A stretch of 17,503 nt of DNA from Dehalococcoidia bacterium (GCA_023228765.1 JALOAM010000054.1:1-17503); one strand, 5' to 3'; positions 5,279-13,094 are shown, counted from the first letter of the stretch. Numbers and translations: made by a program. The notes: generated from the letters alone by a model not told the origin.

Positions 5279-7144
5279 ATGGAGACCACCTATTGGAGCC
5301 GCCGTGCGAGCCGGCGCGGAGTCCTGCGTGGGGCAGGCCTCGGCGTTGCGGGACTCGCAGGCGCAGCCCTGATCGGCTGCGGTGGCGGCGATGAGGAAGA
5401 GCCGGAAGGCACTGCCGGGTCAGGCGTGCAGGTCGGCCAGCAGCTGACGGCCACGGCCGCCTCCACGGAGTCGGCGGGCACCACCCCCGTCCCCGCGGAC
5501 CAGGTGCGCGTGGTCCCCGGTGTGTACGACGGTCCGGTGCCGCCGTCCGCCGCGGAGCTCAACCCGGGCGTGAACGCCAAGATGGGCGGCACGCTGAAGG
5601 TGCTGTACCTGGACCCGCCGCGCATGGACCTGGCGCGGACGCTGTCGTGCACGATCTACAACACCCTGTCGCATACCTCGAACAAGCTGACCCGAGGTAT
5701 CACAGGCGCGCTGGCGGACCCGTTCCGCGTGGACATCGAGCCGGACCTGGCCGAGTCCTGGGAGATGTCCGAGGACGGGACGAAGCACACCTTCAACCTG
5801 CGGAAGGGCGCGAAGTTCCACAACAAGGCTCCGGTCAACGGCCGTGAGTTCACCGCGCAAGACGCGTTGAAGACCGTCGAGATGTACTCGGCGGGCTCGC
5901 AGGCGGACGTGTTCTCCATGGTGGAGAGCATGGAGACGCCGGACGACTACACGCTCGTCTTCAACCTGAACCAGCCACTGGCTGACTTCCCGACCTCGAT
6001 CGGTGCGTGGTCCTACATCTACCCGGCCGAGCTCGTGGACGACGACGAGCTGCGGCAGCAGGTCGCGATCGGCACGGGGCCGTTCACGCAGGAGGAGTGG
6101 ACCCAGAAGGAGCGGTCCGTCTTCCACAAGAACCCGGACTACTGGGAGGAAGACAACGCCGGCAACAAGCTGCCGTACGTCGACGTCGTGGAGACGTACG
6201 TCCAGAGCGACACGAACGCGGCCCGCGCCGGGTTCGCGACGCACAACTACGGCTACTACACCGCCCGTGACCAGGCCGACCTGGAAGCCCTGTTCGAGGA
6301 GAACCAGGAGACGATGGTCGGGTACCGGTACCCGATCGCGCGTGGTGCGAACGTTAACGGGTTCCAGTTCCAGATGACCAACCCGGTCTACCAGGACGAC
6401 CGCGTGCGGCAGGGTATCTCCAAGGCCTTCGACCGCAACGAGTACGACCTGGCCCGCAACGGCGGCGACAACCAGAACCCGGAGGGCGCGTACTCCAACG
6501 GCCCGATGCCCTGGCCGCTGATGTTCGACGCCTACCCGACCGCTGCGACGCAGGGGCCGTGGTACCAGTTCGACCCCGCCGAGGCCTCCAAGATGCTCCA
6601 GGCTGCCGGGTACACGGCGGACTCCCCGCTGGTCGCGGAGATGCCGTCGTACTACTACCGGACGGAACTGGCGCAGCTGGTGGTCCCGGGGATCAACCAG
6701 AACCTGCCGGAGGTGAACATCACGTTCCGCGAGGTCGACAACCCGACCCATGTGACGCTGATGTCGGACCGGAACTTCGACACGATGATCGGGTTCCTGT
6801 GGGGTCCTCCGGGGTACTCGATGGACCAGTGGATCTTCCCCTTCTACCACTCGGAGGGGAGCCTGAACTACGGCTCGGTGAACGACGCGGACCTGGACGA
6901 CCTGCTGGTGAAGCAGCGGGCGGAGAGCAACGCGGACGCTCAGAAGGAGCTGTGGATCCAGATCTACAACCGCATCCACGACAAGGTGTACCAGGCGTGG
7001 TTCCCGGAGCCGCAGGGGCGGCCCGCGTACCACAACTACATCCTCAACTACCGCAGCCACGGTTGGATGGGGAACTACACCTGCTACTCGAGCGACCAGA
7101 GCAAGGCCATGTGGCTTGACGACGGCGCTCCCACGAGGAGCTAA
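5279..7144 (+). CDS. Family-5 ABC substrate-binding Tat lipoprotein, copy 3
   Basis: The 621-aa product is a predicted lipid-anchored family-5 solute receptor. The ATG at 5279 lies 9 nt after GGAGGGGA. The signal has SRRGVLRG (11-18) and lipobox LIGC with Cys34; an acidic, Gly/Thr-rich linker follows. The order of conserved blocks is as in copies 1 and 2, with Cys124 and Cys602 the only cysteines of the mature chain besides the lipidated one. Overall it is closer to copy 1 than to copy 2: from QMTNPVYQDD to the block at NITFREVDNP many stretches are identical to copy 1. The variable segment at about 319-351 has its own sequence (beginning THNYGYYTAR). It is monocistronic by its own promoter and terminators. 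The ligand and partner permease are unknown. Confidence 0.95.
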   Translation: METTYWSRRASRRGVLRGAGLGVAGLAGAALIGCGGGDEEEPEGTAGSGVQVGQQLTATAASTESAGTTPVPADQVRVVPGVYDGPVPPSAAELNPGVNAKMGGTLKVLYLDPPRMDLARTLSCTIYNTLSHTSNKLTRGITGALADPFRVDIEPDLAESWEMSEDGTKHTFNLRKGAKFHNKAPVNGREFTAQDALKTVEMYSAGSQADVFSMVESMETPDDYTLVFNLNQPLADFPTSIGAWSYIYPAELVDDDELRQQVAIGTGPFTQEEWTQKERSVFHKNPDYWEEDNAGNKLPYVDVVETYVQSDTNAARAGFATHNYGYYTARDQADLEALFEENQETMVGYRYPIARGANVNGFQFQMTNPVYQDDRVRQGISKAFDRNEYDLARNGGDNQNPEGAYSNGPMPWPLMFDAYPTAATQGPWYQFDPAEASKMLQAAGYTADSPLVAEMPSYYYRTELAQLVVPGINQNLPEVNITFREVDNPTHVTLMSDRNFDTMIGFLWGPPGYSMDQWIFPFYHSEGSLNYGSVNDADLDDLLVKQRAESNADAQKELWIQIYNRIHDKVYQAWFPEPQGRPAYHNYILNYRSHGWMGNYTCYSSDQSKAMWLDDGAPTRS

Positions 7145-7162
7145 CCAGCCAGCGTATGCAGT

Positions 7163-7193
7163 GGAGGCACGTCCCCCCGACGGACGTGCCTCC
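7163..7193 (+). terminator. First hairpin after SBP copy 3
   Basis: GGAGGCACGTCC (7163-7174), a 7-nt loop, and GGACGTGCCTCC (7182-7193) form a perfect 12-bp stem about 20 nt after the stop codon. There is no T-run. Confidence 0.8.
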
Positions 7194-7204
7194 CAACCCC
7201 TCCG

Positions 7205-7243
7205 AAGCGGACCCGGTCGGACGTCGGACGGCCGGGTCCGCTT
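7205..7243 (+). terminator. Second hairpin after SBP copy 3, end of the array
   Basis: AAGCGGACCCGG (7205-7216) pairs with CCGGGTCCGCTT (7232-7243) around a 15-nt loop. The GGACCCGG core is shared with the terminators of the other copies. Confidence 0.75.
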
Positions 7244-7365
7244 GCGTCCATCGCACTTCCGGGGTGCGCGATCGTCTGACGCGGCGAGTCTCCGGCTTGG
7301 AGACCTCTGTGGATGGGCCGTGGAGGAGTGACGCGGGTACGGGCGTCCCGTAAGGGGGGCGCTCC

Positions 7366-7371
7366 TACAAT
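7366..7371 (+). promoter_or_regulatory. −10 box of pcrA, probably leaderless
   Basis: TACAAT (five of six matches to TATAAT) ends 7 nt before the GTG at 7379, so transcription would start at or next to the start codon. No clear −35 box and no Shine-Dalgarno at usable distance are seen. Confidence 0.6.
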
Positions 7372-7378
7372 CGAACCT

Positions 7379-9595
7379 GTGACCGCTTCACTGAATGACA
7401 TCCTGAACGAGGCCCAACGCCGCGCTGTCGAGACGCCGGGCGGGCCGCTGATGATCCTCGCGGGCCCTGGCTCCGGAAAGACGCGAGTGATCGCGCACCG
7501 CATCGCGTACCTCGTGCGTGACCTGCGCGTGCCGCCGTGGCGGATCCTCGCCGTCACCTTCACCAACAAGGCCGCCCGGGAGATGCGCGAGCGCGTCGAG
7601 GGCCTCCTGGGCCCCGAGGCGAGCGACCTCTCGATGGGGACGTTCCACTCGATCTGCGCGCGTATCCTGCGCCGCGACGGCGAGGCGATCGGCCTGCCTC
7701 GCGACTTCGCGATCTACGACACGGACGATCAGGCCTCGCTCATCCGGAGCATCGAGTCCGAGTTGAGCATCGACCAGAAGCGCTTCCAGCCTCGGGCCGT
7801 GCTTTCCGCGATCTCCTCCGCGAAGAACGAGCGGCGTGACGCCGCGGCGTTCCACCGGCAGGCGGACAACTACTTCGAGGAAGTCGTGGGGCGCATCTTC
7901 GAGCGCTACCAGGACGCCCTCCGGCGCTCCGGCGCCGTGGACTTCGACGACCTCCTCGGCCGCACGCTCGACCTGTTCGAGACGCATCCCGAGGTCCAGC
8001 AGCGGTACGCCGACCGCTACCTGCACACGCTGATCGACGAGTTCCAGGACACGAACCTCGTGCAGTACGAGCTGTCCCGGCAGCTCTCCAATGTCCACCG
8101 CAACCTCACCGTGGTGGGCGACCCGGACCAGTCGATCTACTCGTGGCGCGCGGCGGACATCCGCAACCTGCTCGACTTCGAACGCGACTTCCCAGATGCG
8201 ACCACCGTGCTCCTCGAGCAGAACTACCGCTCGACGGGCCACATCCTGAAGTCGGCGCACGCTGTCATCGCGAAGGCGGACGGCCGCCCGGCGAAGTCAC
8301 TCTGGACCGAGAACGACGAGGGCGAACCGGTCATCGAGTACGAAGCGGACTACGGCGAGGAGGAGGGGAACTTCATCTCCTCCGAGATCCGTCGCCTGAT
8401 CCGCCAGCACGACTACCAGCCCGCCGACTTCGCTGTCATGTACCGCACGAACGCGCAGTCCCGCGGCATCGAGGAGGCATTCATCTCCTCCGGCGTCCGC
8501 TACCGCATCGTGGGGGGCACGAGGTTCTACGATCGCCGCGAGATCCGCGACCTGATCGCGTACCTGCGGCTGGTGCACAACGAGTTCGACACCGTCGCCT
8601 TCGAGCGCATCGTGAACGTGCCCACCCGTGGCATCGGCACGAAGACCGTCGCTGACCTCCTGGTTGCCGCGGTGGAGCTGGGCGTCTCGCCGATCGCGAT
8701 CGGGCACCGCGCCGCCTCGGGGGACACATCGCCCGGGGTGCCGCAGCTGAACTCCCGCTCCCGAGGCGCCCTGATCGCCTTCATCCAGATGTACGACCGC
8801 CTCGCCGCGGAGCGGGAGACGCTCGGCATCGCGGGGCTCCTCGACCGGGTGCTCGCCGAGACGGACTACCGGCAGCACCTCCGCAAGATGGACGGCGAGG
8901 AGCAGGCGGACGTCCGCTGGGAGAACGTGCAGGAGCTCCGCTCCGTCGCCGCCGAGTACTCCGAGGTGGAGCGCGACGCGAGCCTCGCGTCCTTCCTCGA
9001 GGAGATCGCGCTCGTCTCGGACATCGACGATCCCTCGGCGGACGCACCGGACGCCGTCACGCTGATCACGCTGCACGCGGCGAAGGGGCTCGAGTTCCCG
9101 GTCGTGTTCATGGCCGGGATGGAGGAGGGCCTGCTCCCGCACCTCCGCGCGCTGGACGATCCCGCGCAGATGGAGGAGGAACGGCGCGTCTGCTACGTCG
9201 GCATGACGAGGGCCAAGGAGCGCCTGTACCTGACGCGCGCGCGACGCCGGTTCATGTACGGCAACATCCGCGCCAACCCCGCCTCGCGGTTCCTCCGCGA
9301 CCTGCCAGACGACTCCGTGGCCACGCCGATGGGGGCGCGCTCCGGCGATACCGCCCGTGGCTCGTCGCTGACTTTCAGCGGCCTGCGCGCCGCGGCTGAC
9401 GCCCGCCGCGAGGAGGTCGACGACACGGAGCCGATGTTCTCGCCGGGCGACCGCGTGCGACATAATTCGTTCGGGGTCGGCGTGGTGGTGGCGTGCGTGG
9501 TGGTGCCCGGTGACCAGCAGGTCACCGTGGCGTTCCCCGACAAGGGTGTGAAGAAGCTGATGCAGTCCTTCGCTCACCTCGTACGGGCGGGGTAG
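7379..9595 (+). CDS. pcrA: ATP-dependent DNA helicase PcrA/UvrD
   Basis: The 738-aa product is a superfamily 1A 3'-to-5' DNA helicase acting in repair and in removing RNA polymerase or recombinase from DNA. All helicase motifs are readable: Walker A GPGSGKT (29-35), Ia TFTNKAAREM (60-69), Ib GTFHS (87-91), Walker B DEFQDTN (220-226), III GDPDQSIYSWR (247-257), IV QNYRS (281-285), V TLHAAKGLEF (564-573) and VI YVGMTRAKERL (606-616). The C-terminal part from about 686 (FSPGDRVRHNSFG) is the Tudor-like PcrA tail known to contact RNA polymerase. I chose GTG 7379 because SLNDILNEAQRRAV aligns with the usual PcrA N-terminus and a −10 box lies directly before it; an in-frame ATG at 7313 would add 22 unconserved residues. 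Length is normal for the family. Confidence 0.97.
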   Translation: MTASLNDILNEAQRRAVETPGGPLMILAGPGSGKTRVIAHRIAYLVRDLRVPPWRILAVTFTNKAAREMRERVEGLLGPEASDLSMGTFHSICARILRRDGEAIGLPRDFAIYDTDDQASLIRSIESELSIDQKRFQPRAVLSAISSAKNERRDAAAFHRQADNYFEEVVGRIFERYQDALRRSGAVDFDDLLGRTLDLFETHPEVQQRYADRYLHTLIDEFQDTNLVQYELSRQLSNVHRNLTVVGDPDQSIYSWRAADIRNLLDFERDFPDATTVLLEQNYRSTGHILKSAHAVIAKADGRPAKSLWTENDEGEPVIEYEADYGEEEGNFISSEIRRLIRQHDYQPADFAVMYRTNAQSRGIEEAFISSGVRYRIVGGTRFYDRREIRDLIAYLRLVHNEFDTVAFERIVNVPTRGIGTKTVADLLVAAVELGVSPIAIGHRAASGDTSPGVPQLNSRSRGALIAFIQMYDRLAAERETLGIAGLLDRVLAETDYRQHLRKMDGEEQADVRWENVQELRSVAAEYSEVERDASLASFLEEIALVSDIDDPSADAPDAVTLITLHAAKGLEFPVVFMAGMEEGLLPHLRALDDPAQMEEERRVCYVGMTRAKERLYLTRARRRFMYGNIRANPASRFLRDLPDDSVATPMGARSGDTARGSSLTFSGLRAAADARREEVDDTEPMFSPGDRVRHNSFGVGVVVACVVVPGDQQVTVAFPDKGVKKLMQSFAHLVRAG

Positions 9596-9624
9596 TCGGG
9601 GGGGGGATCCAGAGGCGGAGCGGA

Positions 9625-9661
9625 CCCTCACCCCAACCCTCTCCCGCTGCGCGGGCGAGGG
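9625..9661. repeat. REP-like palindromic element between convergent genes
   Basis: CCCTCACCCCAACCCTCTCC is followed by a hairpin: CCCTC (9637-9641), CCCGC (9643-9647), loop TGC, GCGGG (9651-9655) and GAGGG (9657-9661), with one mismatch. Such CCCTCACCCC(A)ACCCTCTCCC elements are scattered in many bacterial genomes. It lies 30-70 nt after pcrA and just beyond the end of the minus-strand protease gene, so it may serve as a bidirectional 3' end. Confidence 0.6.
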
Positions 9662-9692
9662 GGCCGGAGCGTGTGCGCGGGGGGCTCTGGTC

Positions 9693-10835
9693 CTAGTCGC
9701 CTTCGGTGGGCTGGGGCTTCCTCGGGAAGTCCGTGAAGCGCAGCTTCGTCTGGATGTGGTTCAGGACATCGCCGCGCGTCAGCATGCCGACGAGGCGGCC
9801 TTCGTCGATGACGGGGAGCTGGTGCACGTCGCGCTCCGCCATCGTGCGGACCGCGTCGCTGACCAGGGTGGCCGGGGCGACGGTGGCGACCTGGGCGGTC
9901 GGGATCATCGCGTTCCGCGCGCTCGTTGTCGGCCACTCCTCGCGAGCGACCTTGGCGAGGTCCGTCGTCGTGATGAGCCCGCTCACCGAGCCACCGTGCT
10001 CCAGGAGCACGCAGCGCTCGCCCCTCGACAGGACGCGCTCATCCACGATGTGCTGGAGGGACGACGAGTCCGGCATGGGCTCGCTGGGCGCCCTCATCAG
10101 GTCGCGTGCGCGGACGTTGTCCAGGGCACGGTCGAACAGCAACTGCTGGTAGGCAGCCTCCGCGGCGTCCTTCAGGAACCAGCCGATAAACACGTACCAG
10201 ATCCCCGTGAAGCTGTAGGTCACAGTCACGAAGATGCCGACCGCGATCATGATCCAGGCGATCCCCTGGCCCACGCGGGAGGCCCACCGCGTCGCGGTGG
10301 TGAGGTCGCGCGTCTTCGCCCACATGATCGAACGGAAGACGCGCCCCCCGTCGAGGGGAAAGCCCGGCAGCAGGTTGAAGACGCCCAGCAGCGCGTTCAC
10401 CGTCGCGAGGTACAGGAGCACCTCGCCGATCTCGCCGCCGATGAGGATTGCCCCACCGCCGAGCAGGAACGCGAGCAGCAGCGACATCGCGGGGCCGGCG
10501 GCGGCAACGAAGAACTCCTGCTTCGCGGACTGCATTTCCGCCGCGATGTTCGAGACGCCGCCGAAGATGAACAGGGTGATCGAGGGCACGGGCATCCCGT
10601 ACCGCTGCGCCAGCAGCGCATGGGACAGCTCGTGGAGGAGCACCGAGAGGAAGAAGCCGAACGAGGTCGCCGCGGCGGCGATCCCGGCCTGCACCGTGGT
10701 CCAGTCCTCGTAGCGCTGGTCGAAGTACTCGACCAGGGTCCAGGTGATGAGCGTGAAGATCAGCGCCCACGACCAGTGGACCATGATCGCGATCCCGCGG
10801 ATCGTCGCAATCTTCAGGCCACTGGAGAGGTCCAT
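9693..10835 (-). CDS. Site-2 protease (M50) with two CBS domains
   Basis: The 380-aa product is an intramembrane zinc metalloprotease. Hydrophobic segments cover about residues 10-35 and 48-68. The zinc motif HELSH is at 68-72, and the second motif, NLLPGFPLDGG (154-164), supplies the conserved Asp162. More membrane helices lie at about 110-152 and 188-220, and two CBS domains at about 243-300 and 307-364, as in mycobacterial Rip3-type proteases. Family knowledge: such enzymes cleave membrane-bound anti-sigma factors or signal peptides, and the CBS pair may sense nucleotides. The ATG at 10835 lies 6 nt after a TATGCT box, so the mRNA is likely leaderless; the frame is open to 11132 but that part overlaps the upstream gene and has no membrane start. 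It lies 82 nt downstream of the DRTGG gene on the same strand. The substrate is unknown. Confidence 0.93.
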   Translation of the reverse strand: MDLSSGLKIATIRGIAIMVHWSWALIFTLITWTLVEYFDQRYEDWTTVQAGIAAAATSFGFFLSVLLHELSHALLAQRYGMPVPSITLFIFGGVSNIAAEMQSAKQEFFVAAAGPAMSLLLAFLLGGGAILIGGEIGEVLLYLATVNALLGVFNLLPGFPLDGGRVFRSIMWAKTRDLTTATRWASRVGQGIAWIMIAVGIFVTVTYSFTGIWYVFIGWFLKDAAEAAYQQLLFDRALDNVRARDLMRAPSEPMPDSSSLQHIVDERVLSRGERCVLLEHGGSVSGLITTTDLAKVAREEWPTTSARNAMIPTAQVATVAPATLVSDAVRTMAERDVHQLPVIDEGRLVGMLTRGDVLNHIQTKLRFTDFPRKPQPTEGD

Positions 10836-10841
10836 TACGTC

Positions 10842-10847
10842 AGCATA
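10842..10847 (-). promoter_or_regulatory. −10 box of the site-2 protease gene, probably leaderless
   Basis: On the minus strand TATGCT is followed by exactly 6 nt (GACGTA) and then the ATG at 10835. No Shine-Dalgarno fits between them. A small inverted repeat GAGGCC-N6-GGCCTC (10848-10865) lies just upstream. Confidence 0.6.
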
Positions 10848-10917
10848 GAGGCCATGGGCGGCCTCGCGCGGTGCGCTGCTAACGAAGCGTGAAGCCGGGC
10901 CACGGACGCCGAGGGCG

Positions 10918-11763
10918 CTAGCCGGCGAGCGAGGCGAGCGTGGATGCGTCGAGGGCGTCCGCGAGCAGGGCGCTGATGCGCTCCAGCTTCGCCTCGTGGG
11001 AGAACGCGGACTTACCGAACGAGCCCTCGATGTCGCGGACGGTCTCCACCGTGCCCTCCGGAGCGAGGAGCAGGGTGGTCTCGCGCGTCGAAGCAGCGCG
11101 GTCGAGGAGGTACGGGCTTGGCTCGTGGCCACCGGTGAGGATCAGGCACTCGGAGCGGGTCAGCATCGCGGCCAGTGCGAGGTCCACGCGCTCGACGCGG
11201 GAGACGACGGCGCGGCGCGGGAAGCGGTTGAAGTAGGTGTCGGCAGCATCGTGCGAGATGGCCCCGACGACGAGGTGCTGGCAGATCTCGTCGTCGCCCG
11301 CCTCCGACCGCGCGAGCACCTGCGCGCCGCTGGCCTCGATCAGCGTGCCCACCGTCGGCGCCGCGAGCAGCCGGTCCTCGACGATCGCGGCCGGCCCGGC
11401 GTACCGCTGGTGGTTGGCGATCACGAGGGCACCGTCCGAGACGAACGACGCATCCTCGCTCACGAGCACGAGCTTTGCACCCAGGCGTGTCGCGATGGCA
11501 CCGGCATCGGCGCCCGCGGGGGGCTCGATGAGTGTGACGGTCGTGTCGTCGGTGGGGATGTCGGCCTCGGCGACGGGGACACCGGCGGCGTCTGCGATCT
11601 CGAACGTGGCATACGTGCGAGCGTCGGCCTCGGCGCGTGCGTCGCCTGCGAGCCGGACGAGGCGCACCGCGCGCCCGCTGAGGGCGAGGCGGTAGCCGAG
11701 TCCAGCAGCAACGGTCGTGGCGCCAGCCCCGGGTTGAGCGCCCGCCACCACGATCCGGCTCAT
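10918..11763 (-). CDS. DRTGG-domain protein with BioD/ParA-like N-terminus
   Basis: The 281-aa product resembles the N-terminal region of COG0857-type (BioD-like plus DRTGG) proteins. Residues 1-100 look like a P-loop NTPase fold, with GAQPGAGATT at 8-17 where Walker A should be; the invariant lysine of GK(T/S) is alanine, so ATP hydrolysis is doubtful. Residues about 155-262 match a DRTGG domain, with VVGAIS (165-170), a segment rich in V and R, and ILTGG (208-212). DRTGG domains are found beside CBS domains and phosphotransacetylases; their ligand is not settled. The ATG at 11763 starts at the conserved beta strand SRIVVAG; the open frame upstream to 12216 overlaps the divergent hydrolase and is rejected. 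No strong Shine-Dalgarno is seen. The next gene, a CBS protease, may be functionally linked. Confidence 0.85.
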   Translation of the reverse strand: MSRIVVAGAQPGAGATTVAAGLGYRLALSGRAVRLVRLAGDARAEADARTYATFEIADAAGVPVAEADIPTDDTTVTLIEPPAGADAGAIATRLGAKLVLVSEDASFVSDGALVIANHQRYAGPAAIVEDRLLAAPTVGTLIEASGAQVLARSEAGDDEICQHLVVGAISHDAADTYFNRFPRRAVVSRVERVDLALAAMLTRSECLILTGGHEPSPYLLDRAASTRETTLLLAPEGTVETVRDIEGSFGKSAFSHEAKLERISALLADALDASTLASLAG

Positions 11764-11967
11764 GTGCTCACCCGTCCGATCGCCCCGTCGAATACCTGCG
11801 AGGGCCGTGGCTGCTCGCCCCGCGAATCTACAACGCCCCTCGGATGTACGCCACCGCTCGTGTCGCGGCGTGTCGCCCGGGAGGCGCTCTGCTCGCGGGA
11901 GGATCGACGTTGTAGCATCCCCGGCGAGCCTACTGGCGCGCCGCGTCACACCTCCGAGGAGACACGC

Positions 11968-11994
11968 ATGCTTGTGCCGGGCAACGCACCATGA
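11968..11994 (+). CDS. Possible eight-codon upstream ORF (leader peptide)
   Basis: ATG at 11968 follows GAGGAG (11955-11960) at good spacing and encodes MLVPGNAP. Its TGA (11992-11994) overlaps the ATG (11991-11993) of the hydrolase gene as ATGA. The Shine-Dalgarno serves this ORF better than the hydrolase start, so the hydrolase may be translated by coupling. It could be chance; no conservation data are available. Confidence 0.4.
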   Translation: MLVPGNAP

Positions 11995-12896
11995 TGGAGC
12001 GTGAACCTGAGCAGCGACGTGTGACGATCGAGACGGAGGTAGCAGGTCCACTTGAGATCGCCGTGTGGGAGTGGCGTCCGAGCGGGCCGGATCCCAGCGG
12101 TCCGATCGTGCTGTCGCACGGCATCGGCCTGCACGGGCGGACGTGGGACGCGATCGTCCGGCAGCTCCCGTCCTCGGCGTGGGTCGTCGCGCCGGACCTC
12201 TCAGGGCATGGGGCATCGCAGAAGCCGCCGCCGCTACCCGACGACGGGCAGGTGCTGTGGGACGACGTGGGGCGGGAGATCGCGGCGATCGTGAGGGCGC
12301 TCGACCTGCCGCCCGCCCTCGGCGTCGGCCACTCGATGGCCGGGCACGCGATGATCTTCGCGGCGGAGGCGGCGCCGGAACGCTTTCACTCGCTGTTGCT
12401 CCTCGACCCCACCGTGGGCGATCCGGAGCAGGCAGCGCGCCCGGAGAAGCCGGAGCCCCGGCCCCGTCCCGTCTCGCGCCGGCGTAGCGAATGGTCGTCC
12501 CCGGACGAGATGTTCGAGCGCTTCCGCACGCGCGCTCCGTTCGAGGCGTGGGACGAGGCCGTCCTGCGTGACTATTGCGGCCATGGACTCACGCGTTCGG
12601 AGGGCGGCTACGAGCTGTCCTGCACGCCTCGATACGAGTCGATGGTGTGGGGCGGGCGCTCGTTGCGCGTGTACGAGGCGATGGCGGCAGTGCAGGTCCC
12701 CGTGCACATCGCCCGAGCTGAACCGCGCCGCGAGTCCGACCCGCCCGGCCGGACGCCCTCGCAGGCATGGCCGGGCCTGCATCGGTACTTCGAGTCCGCG
12801 AGCGACGAGCTCATCGAGGGGTGCGGGCACTTCTTCCCGTTGGAGCAGCCCGCCCTGACGGCTCGACTGATCTCGGAGCGGATGCATCGGCAATAG
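11991..12896 (+). CDS. Alpha/beta-fold hydrolase
   Basis: The 301-aa product is a predicted cytoplasmic alpha/beta hydrolase (Abhydrolase_1/6 type). Visible motifs are the oxyanion strand LSHGIGLHG (41-49), APDLSGHG (67-74), the nucleophile elbow GVGHSMAGH with Ser115 (111-119), a likely acid around Asp139 in LLLLDP, or a later residue, and the catalytic His280 in GCGHFFPLEQP. A cap region of about 145-230 includes a Pro/Arg-rich segment. Substrates cannot be predicted; esters, epoxides or lactones are all possible. The ATG at 11991 (a second ATG follows at 11994) overlaps the stop of a putative leader ORF. The gene is divergent from the DRTGG gene, 227 bp apart, and ends before the tRNA-Phe, which lies on the other strand. 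Confidence 0.9.
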   Translation: MMEREPEQRRVTIETEVAGPLEIAVWEWRPSGPDPSGPIVLSHGIGLHGRTWDAIVRQLPSSAWVVAPDLSGHGASQKPPPLPDDGQVLWDDVGREIAAIVRALDLPPALGVGHSMAGHAMIFAAEAAPERFHSLLLLDPTVGDPEQAARPEKPEPRPRPVSRRRSEWSSPDEMFERFRTRAPFEAWDEAVLRDYCGHGLTRSEGGYELSCTPRYESMVWGGRSLRVYEAMAAVQVPVHIARAEPRRESDPPGRTPSQAWPGLHRYFESASDELIEGCGHFFPLEQPALTARLISERMHRQ

Positions 12897-12919
12897 GCGG
12901 GTCGTGGACCAGGTTCTGA

Positions 12920-12947
12920 CACAGAAACGGGGCCGTTCAGGCCCCGT
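12920..12947 (-). terminator. Terminator of tRNA-Phe (usable on both strands)
   Basis: ACGGGGCC (12927-12934), loop GTTCA, and GGCCCCGT (12940-12947) form an 8-bp stem. On the minus strand it is followed by TTTCTGTG, a short U-rich tail. It lies between the 3' end of the hydrolase gene and the tRNA 3' end. Confidence 0.8.
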
Positions 12948-12959
12948 GTTACTGCGTGC

Positions 12960-13035
12960 TGGTGCCGAGGGCCGGGATCGAACCGGCGACACCACGATTT
13001 TCAGTCGTGTGCTCTACCAACTGAGCTACCTCGGC
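12960..13035 (-). tRNA. tRNA-Phe (GAA)
   Basis: The minus strand reads as a complete 76-nt cloverleaf. The acceptor stem pairs GCCGAGG with CCTCGGC; the D arm is GCTC/GAGC around AGTTGGTA. The anticodon stem CACGA/TCGTG encloses the loop CTGAAAA, with anticodon GAA. The T arm has the loop TTCGATC. The discriminator is A (12963), and the CCA end is encoded at 12962-12960. It sits between two alpha/beta hydrolase genes, divergent from the second. Confidence 0.97.
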
Positions 13036-13049
13036 AGCGCCGATGCCAA

Positions 13050-13055
13050 AGGGTA
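13050..13055 (-). promoter_or_regulatory. Possible −10 box of tRNA-Phe
   Basis: TACCCT on the minus strand lies 14 nt upstream of the tRNA 5' end, a typical distance. No clear −35 box is seen. Confidence 0.4.
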
Positions 13056-13094
13056 GCCGGACGCCTGCCCTGAGAAAAGTGCCGGGCGATCCCG

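Noticed and set aside
7313..7378. ATG 7313 as the pcrA start
   Set aside because: The added 22 residues have no similarity to PcrA N-termini, and the −10 box TACAAT would lie inside the coding region.
8297..9631. Minus-strand ORF (444 aa) opposite pcrA
   Set aside because: The sense strand carries all helicase motifs; the antisense product shows no family features. The same applies to 7388-8260.
9756..10892. Plus-strand ORF (378 aa) opposite the site-2 protease
   Set aside because: The minus strand has HELSH, the LDGG motif and CBS domains; the plus product is Arg/His/Glu-rich low-complexity shadow.
10836..11132. N-terminal extension of the site-2 protease
   Set aside because: It overlaps the DRTGG coding region, is Ser/Arg/Pro-rich, and the ATG at 10835 directly follows a −10 box.
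10996..11967. Long plus-strand ORF opposite the DRTGG gene, ending with the MLVPGNAP codons
   Set aside because: Most of it is a shadow of the minus-strand gene. Only the short ORF from 11968 with its own ribosome site is kept as a weak candidate.
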